This document shows positions 55,044 through 63,974 of a stretch of DNA of 64,000 nt, in pieces. The stretch comes from Paraburkholderia tuberum STM678 (GTDB lineage Bacteria; Pseudomonadota; Gammaproteobacteria; Burkholderiales; Burkholderiaceae). The stretch is from positions 1-64,000 of the forward strand of contig NZ_CADFGP010000037.1 of assembly GCF_902833905.1 (NCBI RefSeq), given 5' to 3'. Below the pieces are notes generated by a model, which did no database searches, was not told the origin of the DNA, and saw only the letters and a list, made by a program, of their open reading frames with translations. The number at the start of each line of letters is the position of its first letter. Position 1 is the stretch's first letter. The position numbers and the translations under genes were made by a program.

Positions 55044-56416
55044 TCGGTATCCTCCACGGTTGCAATGGCCAGCGGCTTTACCGGCGCCTGTCCACGAAGT
55101 CTGCCAACCTGCTCGAGCGGCACGTTCGCCGCCGCCGCGATCACCTCCGCACCCGCATGGCCGCAGTAACGTCCCTGACAGCGCCCCATACCGACACGGC
55201 TAAAGGCCTTGGCACGGTTCGCTTCCTGCGCGCCTTCATCGCGCACCACGCGGCGCAGTTCGCCCGCGGTGATGCCTTCGCACCGGCAAACGATCGTATC
55301 GTCGGACAGACGCGCCGCCTGCGCGGCAGGCCACGCAAACGCCTCTGCCAGACCCAGCCGGAAGCGATCCATTTTGCGCTGTTCACGCGTCAACGCGTCG
55401 AGCGTGGTCGCCGCAACGGGCCGCCCGAGATCGCTCAGCGCAGCGTGGGCCGCGAGCTGTCCGGCGACCTCGGCGCCGTCCGCGCCGAGCACGCGCGCGC
55501 CATCGCCCGCGATATAGACGCCCTTTTCGCTACTGCGACCGAGTTCGTCGATTTGCGGCACCCATTGCCGCGTGATCGCGTCGAACCGGAACGCACAGCG
55601 CGCGAGATCGGCAAGCTGGGTTTCCGGCCGCAGGTGATAGCCGAGACCGACCGCGTCGCATTCGACCTGCGCGACGTTGCCGCGCGCATCGCGAAAGCGT
55701 ACGCCAAGCACGCCGTCGCCCGCAGTGCCGAGAATTTCGAGCGGCTCGATGCCGTTTTCCACCCGCACGCCTGAGCGCTTCAACGCGCTCACGAGCGCGC
55801 GGCCCTTGCGCAATACGTCGACGCGCGCCAGCAATTTGGGCAGCGCGCGCAAGCGCGCACCGGTCTTCGACGTGTCGAGTACTGCCGCTACCCTGGCGCC
55901 CGCCTGCACATACTGGTTCGCGACCAGATACAGCAATGGGCCGGTACCCATGAAAACGACCTGACGACCAATCGCGCAGGCCTGCGACTTCAGCGCGATC
56001 TGCGCGGCACCGAGGCTGTAGGTACCGGCGAACTGCCAGCCTTTGACCGGCATCAACCGGTCGGTCGCGCCGGGGCACAGGATCAGCGCGTCGTAGCGCA
56101 ACACGCTCGCGTGTCCTTCATGCACGATATGCAGCTTGCCTTGCGCGACGTTCCACGCCAGCGTCTGCGGACGGTAATCGATCTGCGGGCGCAGTCGCTC
56201 GAAAGTTCGATGGAGGTTCTCCGCGCGCGCGGCTTCCGTGCCGTACAGCTTCGAATACGGCCGCGTGAAGCCATCGGGCTGACGCCGGTAGATCTGGCCG
56301 CCATCGCGCCTGCCTTCGTCGACGACGATCGGGCGGATGCCGGCCGCCAGCAGCGTTTGCGCGCAGCGCACCCCTGCAGGCCCTGCGCCGACGATTACGA
56401 TGCGAGGTTCGACCAT
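55040..56416 (-). CDS. FAD/NAD-binding oxidoreductase with BFD [2Fe-2S] domain (trio subunit)
   Basis: 458 residues: VIVGAGPAGVRCAQTLLAAG at the N-terminus, a second nucleotide motif (VVFMGTGPLLYLVANQ), YIAGDGARVLGADGAEVAGQ, and a C-terminal BFD-like cluster site CRCEGITAGEL...GMGRCQGRYC (four Cys). This is the HcnB/OoxA/NoxA arrangement. Its start lies inside the preceding ferredoxin-like gene by 22 bp, so synthesis is coupled. Confidence 0.9.
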   Translation of the reverse strand: MVEPRIVIVGAGPAGVRCAQTLLAAGIRPIVVDEGRRDGGQIYRRQPDGFTRPYSKLYGTEAARAENLHRTFERLRPQIDYRPQTLAWNVAQGKLHIVHEGHASVLRYDALILCPGATDRLMPVKGWQFAGTYSLGAAQIALKSQACAIGRQVVFMGTGPLLYLVANQYVQAGARVAAVLDTSKTGARLRALPKLLARVDVLRKGRALVSALKRSGVRVENGIEPLEILGTAGDGVLGVRFRDARGNVAQVECDAVGLGYHLRPETQLADLARCAFRFDAITRQWVPQIDELGRSSEKGVYIAGDGARVLGADGAEVAGQLAAHAALSDLGRPVAATTLDALTREQRKMDRFRLGLAEAFAWPAAQAARLSDDTIVCRCEGITAGELRRVVRDEGAQEANRAKAFSRVGMGRCQGRYCGHAGAEVIAAAANVPLEQVGRLRGQAPVKPLAIATVEDTE

Positions 56417-56706
56417 TGCGCCTCCGGTTGCGTCGTGACGACGCGCATGCCTGCTTCGACCACCGTGGTGCAGGCGCGCAGCCGCTCGCCGTCCGCGGTC
56501 CATACCCAGCAGTCCTGACACGCGCCCATCAGGCAAAAGCCCGCGCGTTGTTCCGCGCCGAACTCGGACTGCCGCACATGCCGCACCGAGCACAGCATCG
56601 CAGTGAGCAGCGTGTCGCCGGCCAGCGCTTCGACCGGCGCGCCGTTGATCGTCAGTTCGACTTTGGCGCGAACCGTCTCGCCTACGCGTACGAATCTGCC
56701 GTTCAT
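56395..56706 (-). CDS. [2Fe-2S] ferredoxin-like subunit (HcnA type)
   Basis: 103 residues with the cluster motif GFCLMGACQDCWVW...LRACTT (C-x4-C-x2-C and a distal Cys), typical of the small subunit of HcnABC and opine-oxidase complexes. It carries electrons from the flavoprotein subunits. It is translationally coupled to both neighbours (4-bp overlap with the ATPase upstream, 22 bp with the flavoprotein downstream). Confidence 0.88.
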   Translation of the reverse strand: MNGRFVRVGETVRAKVELTINGAPVEALAGDTLLTAMLCSVRHVRQSEFGAEQRAGFCLMGACQDCWVWTADGERLRACTTVVEAGMRVVTTQPEAQWSNLAS

Positions 56707-57479
56707 GCCGCGGCTCCTGCCATACCGTCGGGCGCGACGTGAGCGTCGCTGCGATTGGTCAGCACGTGGCGCAGGAACTCGCGGGTGCGCGCCTCGCGCG
56801 GCGAGCCCAGCACCTGCTGCGCCGTGCCCTCCTCGATGATGAGTCCCGCGTGCAGAAAACACACCCGGTCTGCCACCTCACGCGCAAAGCCCATTTCGTG
56901 GGTGACCACCAGCATCGTCATGCCTTCCCGTGCGAGGGTGCGCATCACGCCGAGCACTTCGCCGACCAGTTCTGGATCGAGCGCCGAGGTCGGCTCGTCG
57001 AACAGGATCACCTTCGGCTTCATCGCGAGCGAGCGCGCAATCGCCACCCGTTGCTGCTGCCCGCCCGAAAGCTGATGAGGATAGGCGTGCAGCTTGTGGC
57101 CGAGCCCCACCTTGTCGAGCAGTTCAGACGCTTCGCGTTGCGCGTCCGCGCGCGCGAGGCGCTTGACATGCACCGGCCCTTCCATCACGTTCTCGAGCGC
57201 CGTACGGTGCGGGAACAGGTTGAAGCGCTGAAACACCATGCCGACCTGGGTGCGCAACTGGTTGATGTTACGCGCGCGCTGTTCGACGCGCTCGCCGAGC
57301 AGACGAATTTCGCCTTCGTCGTATGACTCCAGCGCGTTAATGCAGCGCAGCAGGGTTGACTTTCCCGAGCCCGACGCACCGATCAGGCAGACCACTTCGC
57401 CCTGGCGGACGTTGAGCGAAATGCCCTTGAGAACGGGTACGGTGCCAAAGCTCTTGTGCACATTCGTGATTTCGATCAT
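56703..57479 (-). CDS. amino acid ABC transporter ATP-binding protein
   Basis: 258 residues from ATG 57479 (GAGGA upstream). Walker A GASGSGKST, LSGGQQQRVAIARSL, VILFDEPTSALD, VVTHEMGFA. HisP/GlnQ type. It overlaps the ferredoxin-like gene by 4 bp, physically linking import and oxidation. Confidence 0.93.
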   Translation of the reverse strand: MIEITNVHKSFGTVPVLKGISLNVRQGEVVCLIGASGSGKSTLLRCINALESYDEGEIRLLGERVEQRARNINQLRTQVGMVFQRFNLFPHRTALENVMEGPVHVKRLARADAQREASELLDKVGLGHKLHAYPHQLSGGQQQRVAIARSLAMKPKVILFDEPTSALDPELVGEVLGVMRTLAREGMTMLVVTHEMGFAREVADRVCFLHAGLIIEEGTAQQVLGSPREARTREFLRHVLTNRSDAHVAPDGMAGAAA

Positions 57480-57497
57480 CGCATCCTCACTTCGCAC

Positions 57498-58154
57498 TTA
57501 TCTCGCCCTGTGCCGACCGAAACGTCGTTCAAGCGTGCGGGTCATGCTCATCAGCGGCAAGCTCATCGCGAGATAGCCGAGCGCGACGAGCGTATATACC
57601 GTCAGATTCTGAAACGTCGACGACGCGATCAGTTGGCCTTCGCGCGTCATTTCGGCGACCGTGATGGTCGACGCGAGCGATGAATCCTTCAGCATCATCA
57701 CGAGCGTGTTGCTGTACGGCGGCAGCGCGACCTTGATCGCCTGCGGCAGGATCACCCGTATCATCGTCTTCACGCGGCCCATGCCGATCGACTGCGCGGC
57801 TTCGTACTGGCCTGGATCGACTGCCTCGATACCCGCCCGGAAAATTTCCGCGACGTAAGTCGAGTAACCGAAACCAAGCCCAATGATGCTGGCTTGCAGC
57901 GCCGACACCTGGATGTGGATTTCCGGCAGCACGAAGTAGATGTAGAACAGCAGCACGATCATCGGCAGGCCGCGCACGACGTTGATCATCGTGCTCACAC
58001 CGCGTACGACGAGGGGATAGCGCGACATCTTCAGCAATGCCCAGGTCAGGCCGAGCACGGTGCTCAACACCAGACAACCCAGCGTGATGACGATGCTCAT
58101 CACCGCGCCTTGCAGCAAAATCGGTACAAAGTCGGCTATATCTTGCCAGTGCAT
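57498..58154 (-). CDS. amino acid ABC permease (single)
   Basis: 218 residues with about five helices and the EAA loop (YEAAQSIGMGRVKTMIRVIL). Only one permease gene is present in this operon, so the channel is probably a homodimer, unlike the paired permeases at 24-26 kb. Confidence 0.92.
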   Translation of the reverse strand: MHWQDIADFVPILLQGAVMSIVITLGCLVLSTVLGLTWALLKMSRYPLVVRGVSTMINVVRGLPMIVLLFYIYFVLPEIHIQVSALQASIIGLGFGYSTYVAEIFRAGIEAVDPGQYEAAQSIGMGRVKTMIRVILPQAIKVALPPYSNTLVMMLKDSSLASTITVAEMTREGQLIASSTFQNLTVYTLVALGYLAMSLPLMSMTRTLERRFGRHRAR

Positions 58155-58187
58155 GTCGTGCCTTCCATTGCTCTTCGTATTCGTTCA

Positions 58188-58243
58188 GTCCGCCGCGCCG
58201 CTGCGCGACGGACCTGGCAGGACAAGTCCCGCGTCGCCGCGGG
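58188..58243. other. two hairpins between binding-protein and permease genes
   Basis: 58188-58213: GTCCGCCGCG / CGCGACGGAC with one mismatch and a 6-base loop. 58228-58243: CCCGCG / CGCGGG with a 4-base loop. They occupy the 114-bp gap after the binding-protein stop, the same relative position as the hairpin at 48283-48305. Confidence 0.55.
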
Positions 58244-58268
58244 CACGGCTCTTTTCACGCGAAGCCAA

Positions 58269-59072
58269 TCAGCTCACCAAGTGCCACTTTTTGAGGATCG
58301 CGTCGAGCGTGCCGTCGGCCTTCATCTTCGTCAGCGCGTCGTTGATCTTCGCCATCAGCGCGCTGTTGCCTTTCTTCACCGCGATCGCGATGTCGAACTT
58401 TTCCATCGGCACATACGCGTCGTCTACCCGCGTCCCCGCCATCGCGCCCGCTGCTTCCTGGGCCTTCAGGATCGGATAGTCGTTGAAGCCCGCGACGATG
58501 CGGCCAAGCGCGACATCGCGCGTCATGTCGGCGGGGCTGTCGTACATCTTCACTTCGGTGAAGATGCCGAGTTTCTTCAACTGATCGCCGTAGTCGGTAC
58601 CGGTCGGCGCCCCGACCGTCATGCCCTTCAGGTCCTGCACCGAGTGATAGACCGCCTTGTTCGTGTCCTTCACGATGATGCCTTCGCCAAACGCCGTCAC
58701 CGGCTGCGAGAAATCGACCACTTCGGCGCGCTTCGGCGTCGGCGTCATGCCGGCAACGATGATGTCGATCTTGCCCGATACCACCGACTGGATCAGCGCC
58801 GAGAACGGCACCGCGTCGTACGACACGTTAAAGTTTTCGCGCTTGCCGATCTCCTTGACGACATCCGGCATCAGGCCTTCTATCTGCTGCGTCTTCACGT
58901 TCATGAACGTGGTCGGCGCGCTCGACGGCGGCGAGCCGGCGGTGAGCGTCGCCGTTTCGGCAGCGTGGGCGGCGCCGAACATCATCGTCATCGCGAGGCC
59001 CGCGCCGGCGGCAAAGCGCTGCACAGTGTTGAAGCGGACGGCGGCTGCAGGCTGGAACATGAAACGCAACAT
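58269..59072 (-). CDS. amino acid ABC substrate-binding protein (family 3)
   Basis: 267 residues. The signal peptide is about 37 residues, ending AHAAE. Family 3 features: GLMPDVVKEIGKRENFNVSY, SGKIDIIVAGMTPTPKRAEV, DFSQPVTAFGEGIIVK, LKGMTVGAPTGTDYGDQLKK. It should bind an amino acid or amine for the permease and ATPase encoded downstream. Confidence 0.92.
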   Translation of the reverse strand: MLRFMFQPAAAVRFNTVQRFAAGAGLAMTMMFGAAHAAETATLTAGSPPSSAPTTFMNVKTQQIEGLMPDVVKEIGKRENFNVSYDAVPFSALIQSVVSGKIDIIVAGMTPTPKRAEVVDFSQPVTAFGEGIIVKDTNKAVYHSVQDLKGMTVGAPTGTDYGDQLKKLGIFTEVKMYDSPADMTRDVALGRIVAGFNDYPILKAQEAAGAMAGTRVDDAYVPMEKFDIAIAVKKGNSALMAKINDALTKMKADGTLDAILKKWHLVS

Positions 59073-59149
59073 GGGGATTTCCTCTGGGAATAGTGATTTT
59101 CAATCTACGCGCTGCCCGACCATCTAACGGTAGCGATCAGTCGATCCAT

Positions 59150-60427
59150 TCAATGCAGTACATCCTGCAACCTGTAATACGCGCCGACGAGCGGCAGAAA
59201 CCACGCGCGTCCAAAATGTCCTGGAATCGCGGGCCATTCGAGCGATCGCCACGGATTGCGCGAGGCGGCGCCGAACATCACGTCGGCCATCAGACGACCC
59301 ATGTGCACGGACATCTGCACACCGTGGCCGCTGTAGCCCATTGAATAGAACAGTCCTTCATGCTGGCCTGCGCGCGGCAGCCGGTCGGCCGTCATGTCGA
59401 CGAGGCCGCCCCAGCAATAATCGATGCGCACGTCGGCCAGTTGCGGGAAATAGCACGCGAGCCCATCGCGCAGAATCCGCCCGCTTTTCTCGTCCGAACG
59501 CGGATTCGACATCGCGAAGCGCGCGCGGCCGCCGAACAGCAGACGCTCGTCCGGCGTGGCACGAAAATAGTTGCCGATGTTCAGCGTCGTCACATACGAG
59601 CGGCGCGTCGGCAACACCGCATCGAGGCGCGCCTTGCCCAGCGGCTCGGTTGCGACGATGAAGCTGCCGACGGGCGCGATGCGGCGCCGGAACCATTGCA
59701 GCGGACCGACCTGCGACGCACCGGTGGCAATCAGCACGCGCTCGGCGCGTACCGTCCCGAGCGGACACTGCACGTCGAACGCGTTGCCGCCGAGCGGCTT
59801 GAGGTTCGTCACCGGCGTGTTCTCGTAGATCTGCGCCCCACGCCGTGCGGCTGCCGTGCCGAGACCCACGCCGAATTTGCCCATGTGCATCTGCATGCCG
59901 TTGTGTTGCACGAGGCCGCCGAAAAAGCTGTCCGACCCGATCTCGTTGCGAATCTGCTCGGGCGGCACGAGTTCGACATCGGAATCGACTTCGCGCCGCA
60001 ACACCTCGTACGACTTCGCGAGCGACGCGAAATGCTGCGGTTTCGCGGCGAGTTTGATCTTCCCGGAGTGGCGCAGATCGCAATCGATCTGCTCCTCCCC
60101 GATGATCGTTTTCACCGTTTCGACGGCGCCGGCATACGCACGGTAGAACTCCGACGCGCGTTCGCTGCCGATGCGCGCGGACAACGCCGCGTAGTCCTGC
60201 GCGACGCCCGTATTGCAGTGGCCGCCGTTACGGCCCGATGCCTGCGCCGCGAGTCGGCCCGCCTCGAACACGATCACCGACATGCCACGTTTGGCCAGCT
60301 CCAACGCAGCCGACAGCCCGGTGAAGCCGCCGCCGACCACCGCAACGTCGACCCGCTGCGGTAGCGGACCCTGGGCGCCGCCGGTAAAGCGTGGCGCAGT
60401 GTCGAGCCAGTAGGAGTCGAGCTTCAT
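59150..60427 (-). CDS. PuuB/DadA-like FAD-dependent amine oxidoreductase
   Basis: 425 residues: FAD motif VDVAVVGGGFTGLSAALELA (27-46), GRLAAQASGRNGGHCNTGVA, and C-terminal GLFYSMGYSGHGVQMSVHMG. The N-terminal SYWLDTAPRF is typical of gamma-glutamylputrescine oxidase-like flavoproteins. It should oxidise a C-N bond to give an aldehyde or keto acid, which suits the aldehyde dehydrogenase upstream. Confidence 0.9.
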   Translation of the reverse strand: MKLDSYWLDTAPRFTGGAQGPLPQRVDVAVVGGGFTGLSAALELAKRGMSVIVFEAGRLAAQASGRNGGHCNTGVAQDYAALSARIGSERASEFYRAYAGAVETVKTIIGEEQIDCDLRHSGKIKLAAKPQHFASLAKSYEVLRREVDSDVELVPPEQIRNEIGSDSFFGGLVQHNGMQMHMGKFGVGLGTAAARRGAQIYENTPVTNLKPLGGNAFDVQCPLGTVRAERVLIATGASQVGPLQWFRRRIAPVGSFIVATEPLGKARLDAVLPTRRSYVTTLNIGNYFRATPDERLLFGGRARFAMSNPRSDEKSGRILRDGLACYFPQLADVRIDYCWGGLVDMTADRLPRAGQHEGLFYSMGYSGHGVQMSVHMGRLMADVMFGAASRNPWRSLEWPAIPGHFGRAWFLPLVGAYYRLQDVLH

Positions 60428-60508
60428 CGTGATGCGTTCCTGTCGGTTGGTTGCGCCGCTTTCAGCGGCGCGCGGGAAGCGATGTCGTGAGAAGGCCGGA
60501 CGTGCGAA

Positions 60509-61177
60509 TCAGAGGCCGAGCAGCGATGCCAGTTGCGGGATGCCCGACACTTCGTTGACGCCGTAATACGGGTTCAGCGGCTCGTGACCGCGGTTGACGA
60601 ACGCCTTGTGTTTGATGCCCATGTCGTACGCGGTCATCAGGTCATAGCGGAAGCTCGACGACACATGCAGCACGTCTTCCGGATTGCAGTCCAGTTGCGA
60701 GAACATGTACTCGAAGGCTTTCTGCAGCGGCTTGTACGCCTGTGCCTGCTGGGCGGTGTAGACCTTGTGGAACGGCGCGCCGAGCTTGTCGACGTTGCTG
60801 TGGATCTGGTCGTTCGACGCATTCGACAGGATCACGAGCTTGTACTTCGAGGCCAGTCGCGACAGCCCTTCCGGCACGTCCGCGTGCGGGCCCCAGCTCG
60901 GCACAGCCTCGTAGATCTTCAGCGCGGTCGCTTCGTCGAACGGCACGCCGGTGCGTTCGCAGGTGCGGCGCACCGAGTTCACGACCACGTCGCGATAGGG
61001 CTTCCATGCGCCCAGCACTTCGTCGAGGCGGTAGCCACGGAAGAACTCGACAAACTCATCCATCTTCGCCTTGTCCAGCTTGTCGCCGTAAAGCTCGCGC
61101 GCGGTCTGGCCCATCTGGAAGTTGGTCAGCGTGCCATAGCAGTCGAAAGTGATGTACTTCGGCTCGAAATCGATCAT
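60509..61177 (-). CDS. haloacid dehalogenase type II-like HAD hydrolase
   Basis: 222 residues. HAD motif I is FDCYGTLTNFQ (nucleophile Asp), motif II VILSNASND, motif III Lys near AQQAQAYKPL and motif IV HVSSSFRYDLM. L-2-haloacid dehalogenase-like, but such proteins in amine catabolic loci may act on other substrates. Start M at 61177 follows AGGATG at good spacing; the earlier ATG would overlap it. Confidence 0.88.
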   Translation of the reverse strand: MIDFEPKYITFDCYGTLTNFQMGQTARELYGDKLDKAKMDEFVEFFRGYRLDEVLGAWKPYRDVVVNSVRRTCERTGVPFDEATALKIYEAVPSWGPHADVPEGLSRLASKYKLVILSNASNDQIHSNVDKLGAPFHKVYTAQQAQAYKPLQKAFEYMFSQLDCNPEDVLHVSSSFRYDLMTAYDMGIKHKAFVNRGHEPLNPYYGVNEVSGIPQLASLLGL

Positions 61178-61283
61178 GGTCAACATCCTGTCGTCGTGGC
61201 GAACCTGGTTGCAGGCTCGGGGTTCAGTTTCGGGTTGAATCAGTGCGGTTGATGCTTGCGTATATCAGGTGTAAAGCCGTGTT

Positions 61284-62777
61284 TCACAGCGTTTCGAAAT
61301 CGATCAGCACACTCTTGTGCCGCATGCTCGCCACCATCGCTTCGCGGCCGAGATCCTTGCCGATACCGGACTGGCCGAAGCCGCCCGTCGGAATGATCAT
61401 GTCGCCGCTGCGGCCGTAACGGTTGATCCAGATGGTGCCCGCGGCGATGCGGCGCATCGCCCGCAGCGCCTGACCGATGTCGCTGCTATGGACCCCCGCC
61501 GCGAGACCGTAGATCGGATGCGCGGCGAGCGCGATGCCCTCTTCCTCGTCGGCGAATGTCTGTACCGTCAGCACCGGGCCGAATAGTTCCTCGCGCACGG
61601 CGGGCGTCTCTGAAGTCACATTGGCGAGCAGCGTCGGGCGATGGAAATAGCCTGCGTCGGTGCCTTCGAAAAAGCCGCCGCCAAAGATCACTTCCGCGCC
61701 GCTCTCACGGCTCTGCCCGATCAGCGCTTCGATGCGTCGCGCCTGGGCGCCACTGATGATCGGCGAATAAGCGGTGCGGCTGTCCCACAGCGGGCCGGGC
61801 TCGATCGGCTGCAGTTGCCGTTGAATGGCGGCGATCAGCGGCTCGGCAATGCGCTCGTGCACGATCAGCCGCGTGCCGGCCACGCAGGCCTGGCCGCCGT
61901 TGGCCGTAAAGCCGCGGGCGACACAGCGCGCCGTATGCTCGAGGTCCCTCACATGTTCGAACACCAGTTGCGGGCTCTTGCCGCCGAGTTCCAGCGTGAC
62001 GGGCTTGGTGCCGTGCATCGCGGCGTCGCTCATGATCGCGGCGCCCGTGCGGGTCGAACCGGTGAAGCTCATCTTCGAGATGCCTGGGTGACGCGTCAGC
62101 GCGGCGCCCGCCGTCGCTCCACGGCCATTCACCACGTTGAAGATGCCCGGAGGAATGCCGGCTTCGATGGCGAGTTCCGCGAGACGCAGCGTCGAGAACG
62201 GCGTCATTTCCGACGGTTTCATCACGACCGCGTTGCCCGCCGCGAGCGCGGGACCGCACTTCCATGAACACATCGACAGCGGAAAATTCCACGGTGTAAT
62301 CGCACCGATCACACCGTACGGCTCCGATGCAACAAAACCGAGACTGTCGCGGCGCGTGGCCGCGATATCGCCACCGAGCTTGTCGGCCAGCTCCGCGAAG
62401 AAGCGGATCGCCTCCGCGGTGAACGGCACATCTGATGTATAGCTTTCCGTCACCGGACGCGTCGAGCTGACCGTTTCGAGTTGGGCGAGGCTCACCGCAT
62501 CGCGATCGATCAGATCGGCCCAGCGGCTCAGCACCTTCGCGCGCTCGCGCGGAGAGCGGGTGCCCCAGCCGCTCGTCTTCCATGCCGCTAGCGCATTGCT
62601 GACCGCGTGATCGACGGTGGCATCCGACGCGTCCGGCACATGGCCAAGCAGCGCGCCGTCCGACGGCCGGTGAACGGCGATCTGCGCTTCGCCCGCCGAA
62701 TAGTACGCACCGCCAATGAAATGCCCCTGCGGCAACGGCACGGCTGAAGGATCGAAATCGAGTGACGGAGTGGACAT
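61284..62777 (-). CDS. aldehyde dehydrogenase
   Basis: 497 residues from ATG 62777. ALDH superfamily: ITPWNFPLSMCSWKCGPALA, FTGSTRTGAAIM, catalytic Glu in LELGGKSPQ and catalytic Cys in NGGQACVAGTRL, cofactor Glu in EELFGPVLTV. It oxidises an aldehyde to an acid with NAD(P), as expected downstream of amine oxidation by the PuuB-like enzyme. Confidence 0.93.
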   Translation of the reverse strand: MSTPSLDFDPSAVPLPQGHFIGGAYYSAGEAQIAVHRPSDGALLGHVPDASDATVDHAVSNALAAWKTSGWGTRSPRERAKVLSRWADLIDRDAVSLAQLETVSSTRPVTESYTSDVPFTAEAIRFFAELADKLGGDIAATRRDSLGFVASEPYGVIGAITPWNFPLSMCSWKCGPALAAGNAVVMKPSEMTPFSTLRLAELAIEAGIPPGIFNVVNGRGATAGAALTRHPGISKMSFTGSTRTGAAIMSDAAMHGTKPVTLELGGKSPQLVFEHVRDLEHTARCVARGFTANGGQACVAGTRLIVHERIAEPLIAAIQRQLQPIEPGPLWDSRTAYSPIISGAQARRIEALIGQSRESGAEVIFGGGFFEGTDAGYFHRPTLLANVTSETPAVREELFGPVLTVQTFADEEEGIALAAHPIYGLAAGVHSSDIGQALRAMRRIAAGTIWINRYGRSGDMIIPTGGFGQSGIGKDLGREAMVASMRHKSVLIDFETL

Positions 62778-63236
62778 GTCCGGCCTGATCAGTAGGTTCA
62801 AGTGTGTGGTGCCGCGTGCGCATACGCACTGATGACTGCGGCACCACTCGGCACTGCTGTTCGCCATCGCGACCGCCGAATGAACGAACATCGGATGAAG
62901 TTCATTTTAATGAACACGAAATGAAATACTAGTGGTCAAAAATAAACTGTGTGAAAAGTTCGTTGTGCGCTGCAATACATTGCCTGCCTCGGAGAGCCCA
63001 CCGCCGCACTGGTGGGCACGGGCCGCAAGCCCGCACGGCTGGGGCGCGCACGAGCGAGGCGACGCGACACGCCCGTTCCGTCGTGCAACGCAAAACCGAA
63101 AAGTGAATGAGAGAAAGGCGTTGACGTCAGCCGCCGTCCGTGCGAACCGGACGCGCCGCGTCAGAGCGAGCGAGGAAAAGAGAGGGAAGACAGCGCCGCT
63201 TGCCACACGACATGCGGCTCCGGTACAACAAACAGA
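62778..63236. other. 459-bp gap ahead of the aldehyde dehydrogenase
   Basis: No gene supported. The part nearest the dehydrogenase (62880-62940) is AT-rich and contains the palindrome at 62900-62915 plus an extra TGAAC half-site at 62881. The remaining 250 bp is GC-rich without recognisable content. Confidence 0.5.
62900..62915. promoter_or_regulatory. palindrome upstream of aldehyde dehydrogenase
   Basis: GTTCATT-TT-AATGAAC, a 7-bp inverted repeat around TT, 123-138 bp before the aldehyde dehydrogenase start. It is a candidate operator for the XRE-cupin regulator; a related dyad lies ahead of that gene. Confidence 0.5.
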
Positions 63237-63851
63237 TCAAAGATGAATGACGGGCGGCTGCGTGTTCATGATCCACAGCAAACGAGCAGTCTTCCTGCTT
63301 TCGTTACGCACGCTATGCGGCACCGTGCTCTTGAACTGGAAGCTGTCTCCCGCGCGCAGTTCGGAGCGCCGGTCGCCGACATTCAGCACGACCGTGCCTT
63401 CCAGCACCAGGCCCGCCTTCTCGCCGATGCCCACCAGCACCTCTTCGGAACCGGAGCCGGCCGGCAGCATGATGATCATCATCTGCAAATCGTGATCGCC
63501 ATGCGGCGACAGCAATTCTTTCTGCATGCCGTTCTTGCCGACTTCGAACAGCGGCCGCTCGGCCGCCTTGCGCACGAAATCGCCGGTGATCGGGTCCGAG
63601 ACCGCGTCGTCTTCTTCGAGCAGCGCGGTCAGCGGAACCTCCAACGCCAGGCGCAGGCGCTCGAGAATACGCACCGACGGATTGGCCTTGTTGCGCTCGA
63701 CCTGACTGACGGTGCCGACCGACACGCCCGCGCGCATCGCCAGTTCGTTGATCGACAGACCCTGCGCGACGCGCAGCGCGCGCAGACGAGCGCCGACGTC
63801 GCCGGGACCGGGGTCGGCCGTGCGCTTCTTGCTGAGCTCGGTTCGCTGCAT
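63237..63851 (-). CDS. XRE-family regulator with cupin domain (PuuR-like)
   Basis: 204 residues: N-terminal HTH_3 (RLRALRVAQGLSINELAMRA, GVSVGTVSQVERNKANPS, about 22-75) and a C-terminal cupin sensor (EVLVGIGEKAGLVLEGTVVL, LRAGDSFQFKSTVPHSVRN). PuuR-type regulators repress polyamine or amine catabolism until the substrate binds the cupin. It is the first gene of the minus-strand series with the dehydrogenase, HAD and PuuB-like oxidase. ATG 63851 taken because it precedes the HTH; the longer frame adds 24 unlikely residues. Confidence 0.9.
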   Translation of the reverse strand: MQRTELSKKRTADPGPGDVGARLRALRVAQGLSINELAMRAGVSVGTVSQVERNKANPSVRILERLRLALEVPLTALLEEDDAVSDPITGDFVRKAAERPLFEVGKNGMQKELLSPHGDHDLQMMIIMLPAGSGSEEVLVGIGEKAGLVLEGTVVLNVGDRRSELRAGDSFQFKSTVPHSVRNESRKTARLLWIMNTQPPVIHL

Positions 63852-63960
63852 GTGTCTCCCGTTGATGACGCTGCGGCCGGCTGCCCATGTGCCGCCGGTG
63901 CGGTTGTTGTGCTGGGCGCGCACGGTCGCATCCGATGAGGCGCCAGCCGCTTCGTTACAA

Positions 63961-63974
63961 TGAACGCCCGTTCA
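63961..63974. promoter_or_regulatory. inverted repeat upstream of XRE-cupin gene
   Basis: TGAACG-CC-CGTTCA, 110-123 bp before the regulator start. It shares the TGAAC/GTTCA half-site with the palindrome at 62900-62915, though in the opposite arrangement. Confidence 0.45.
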
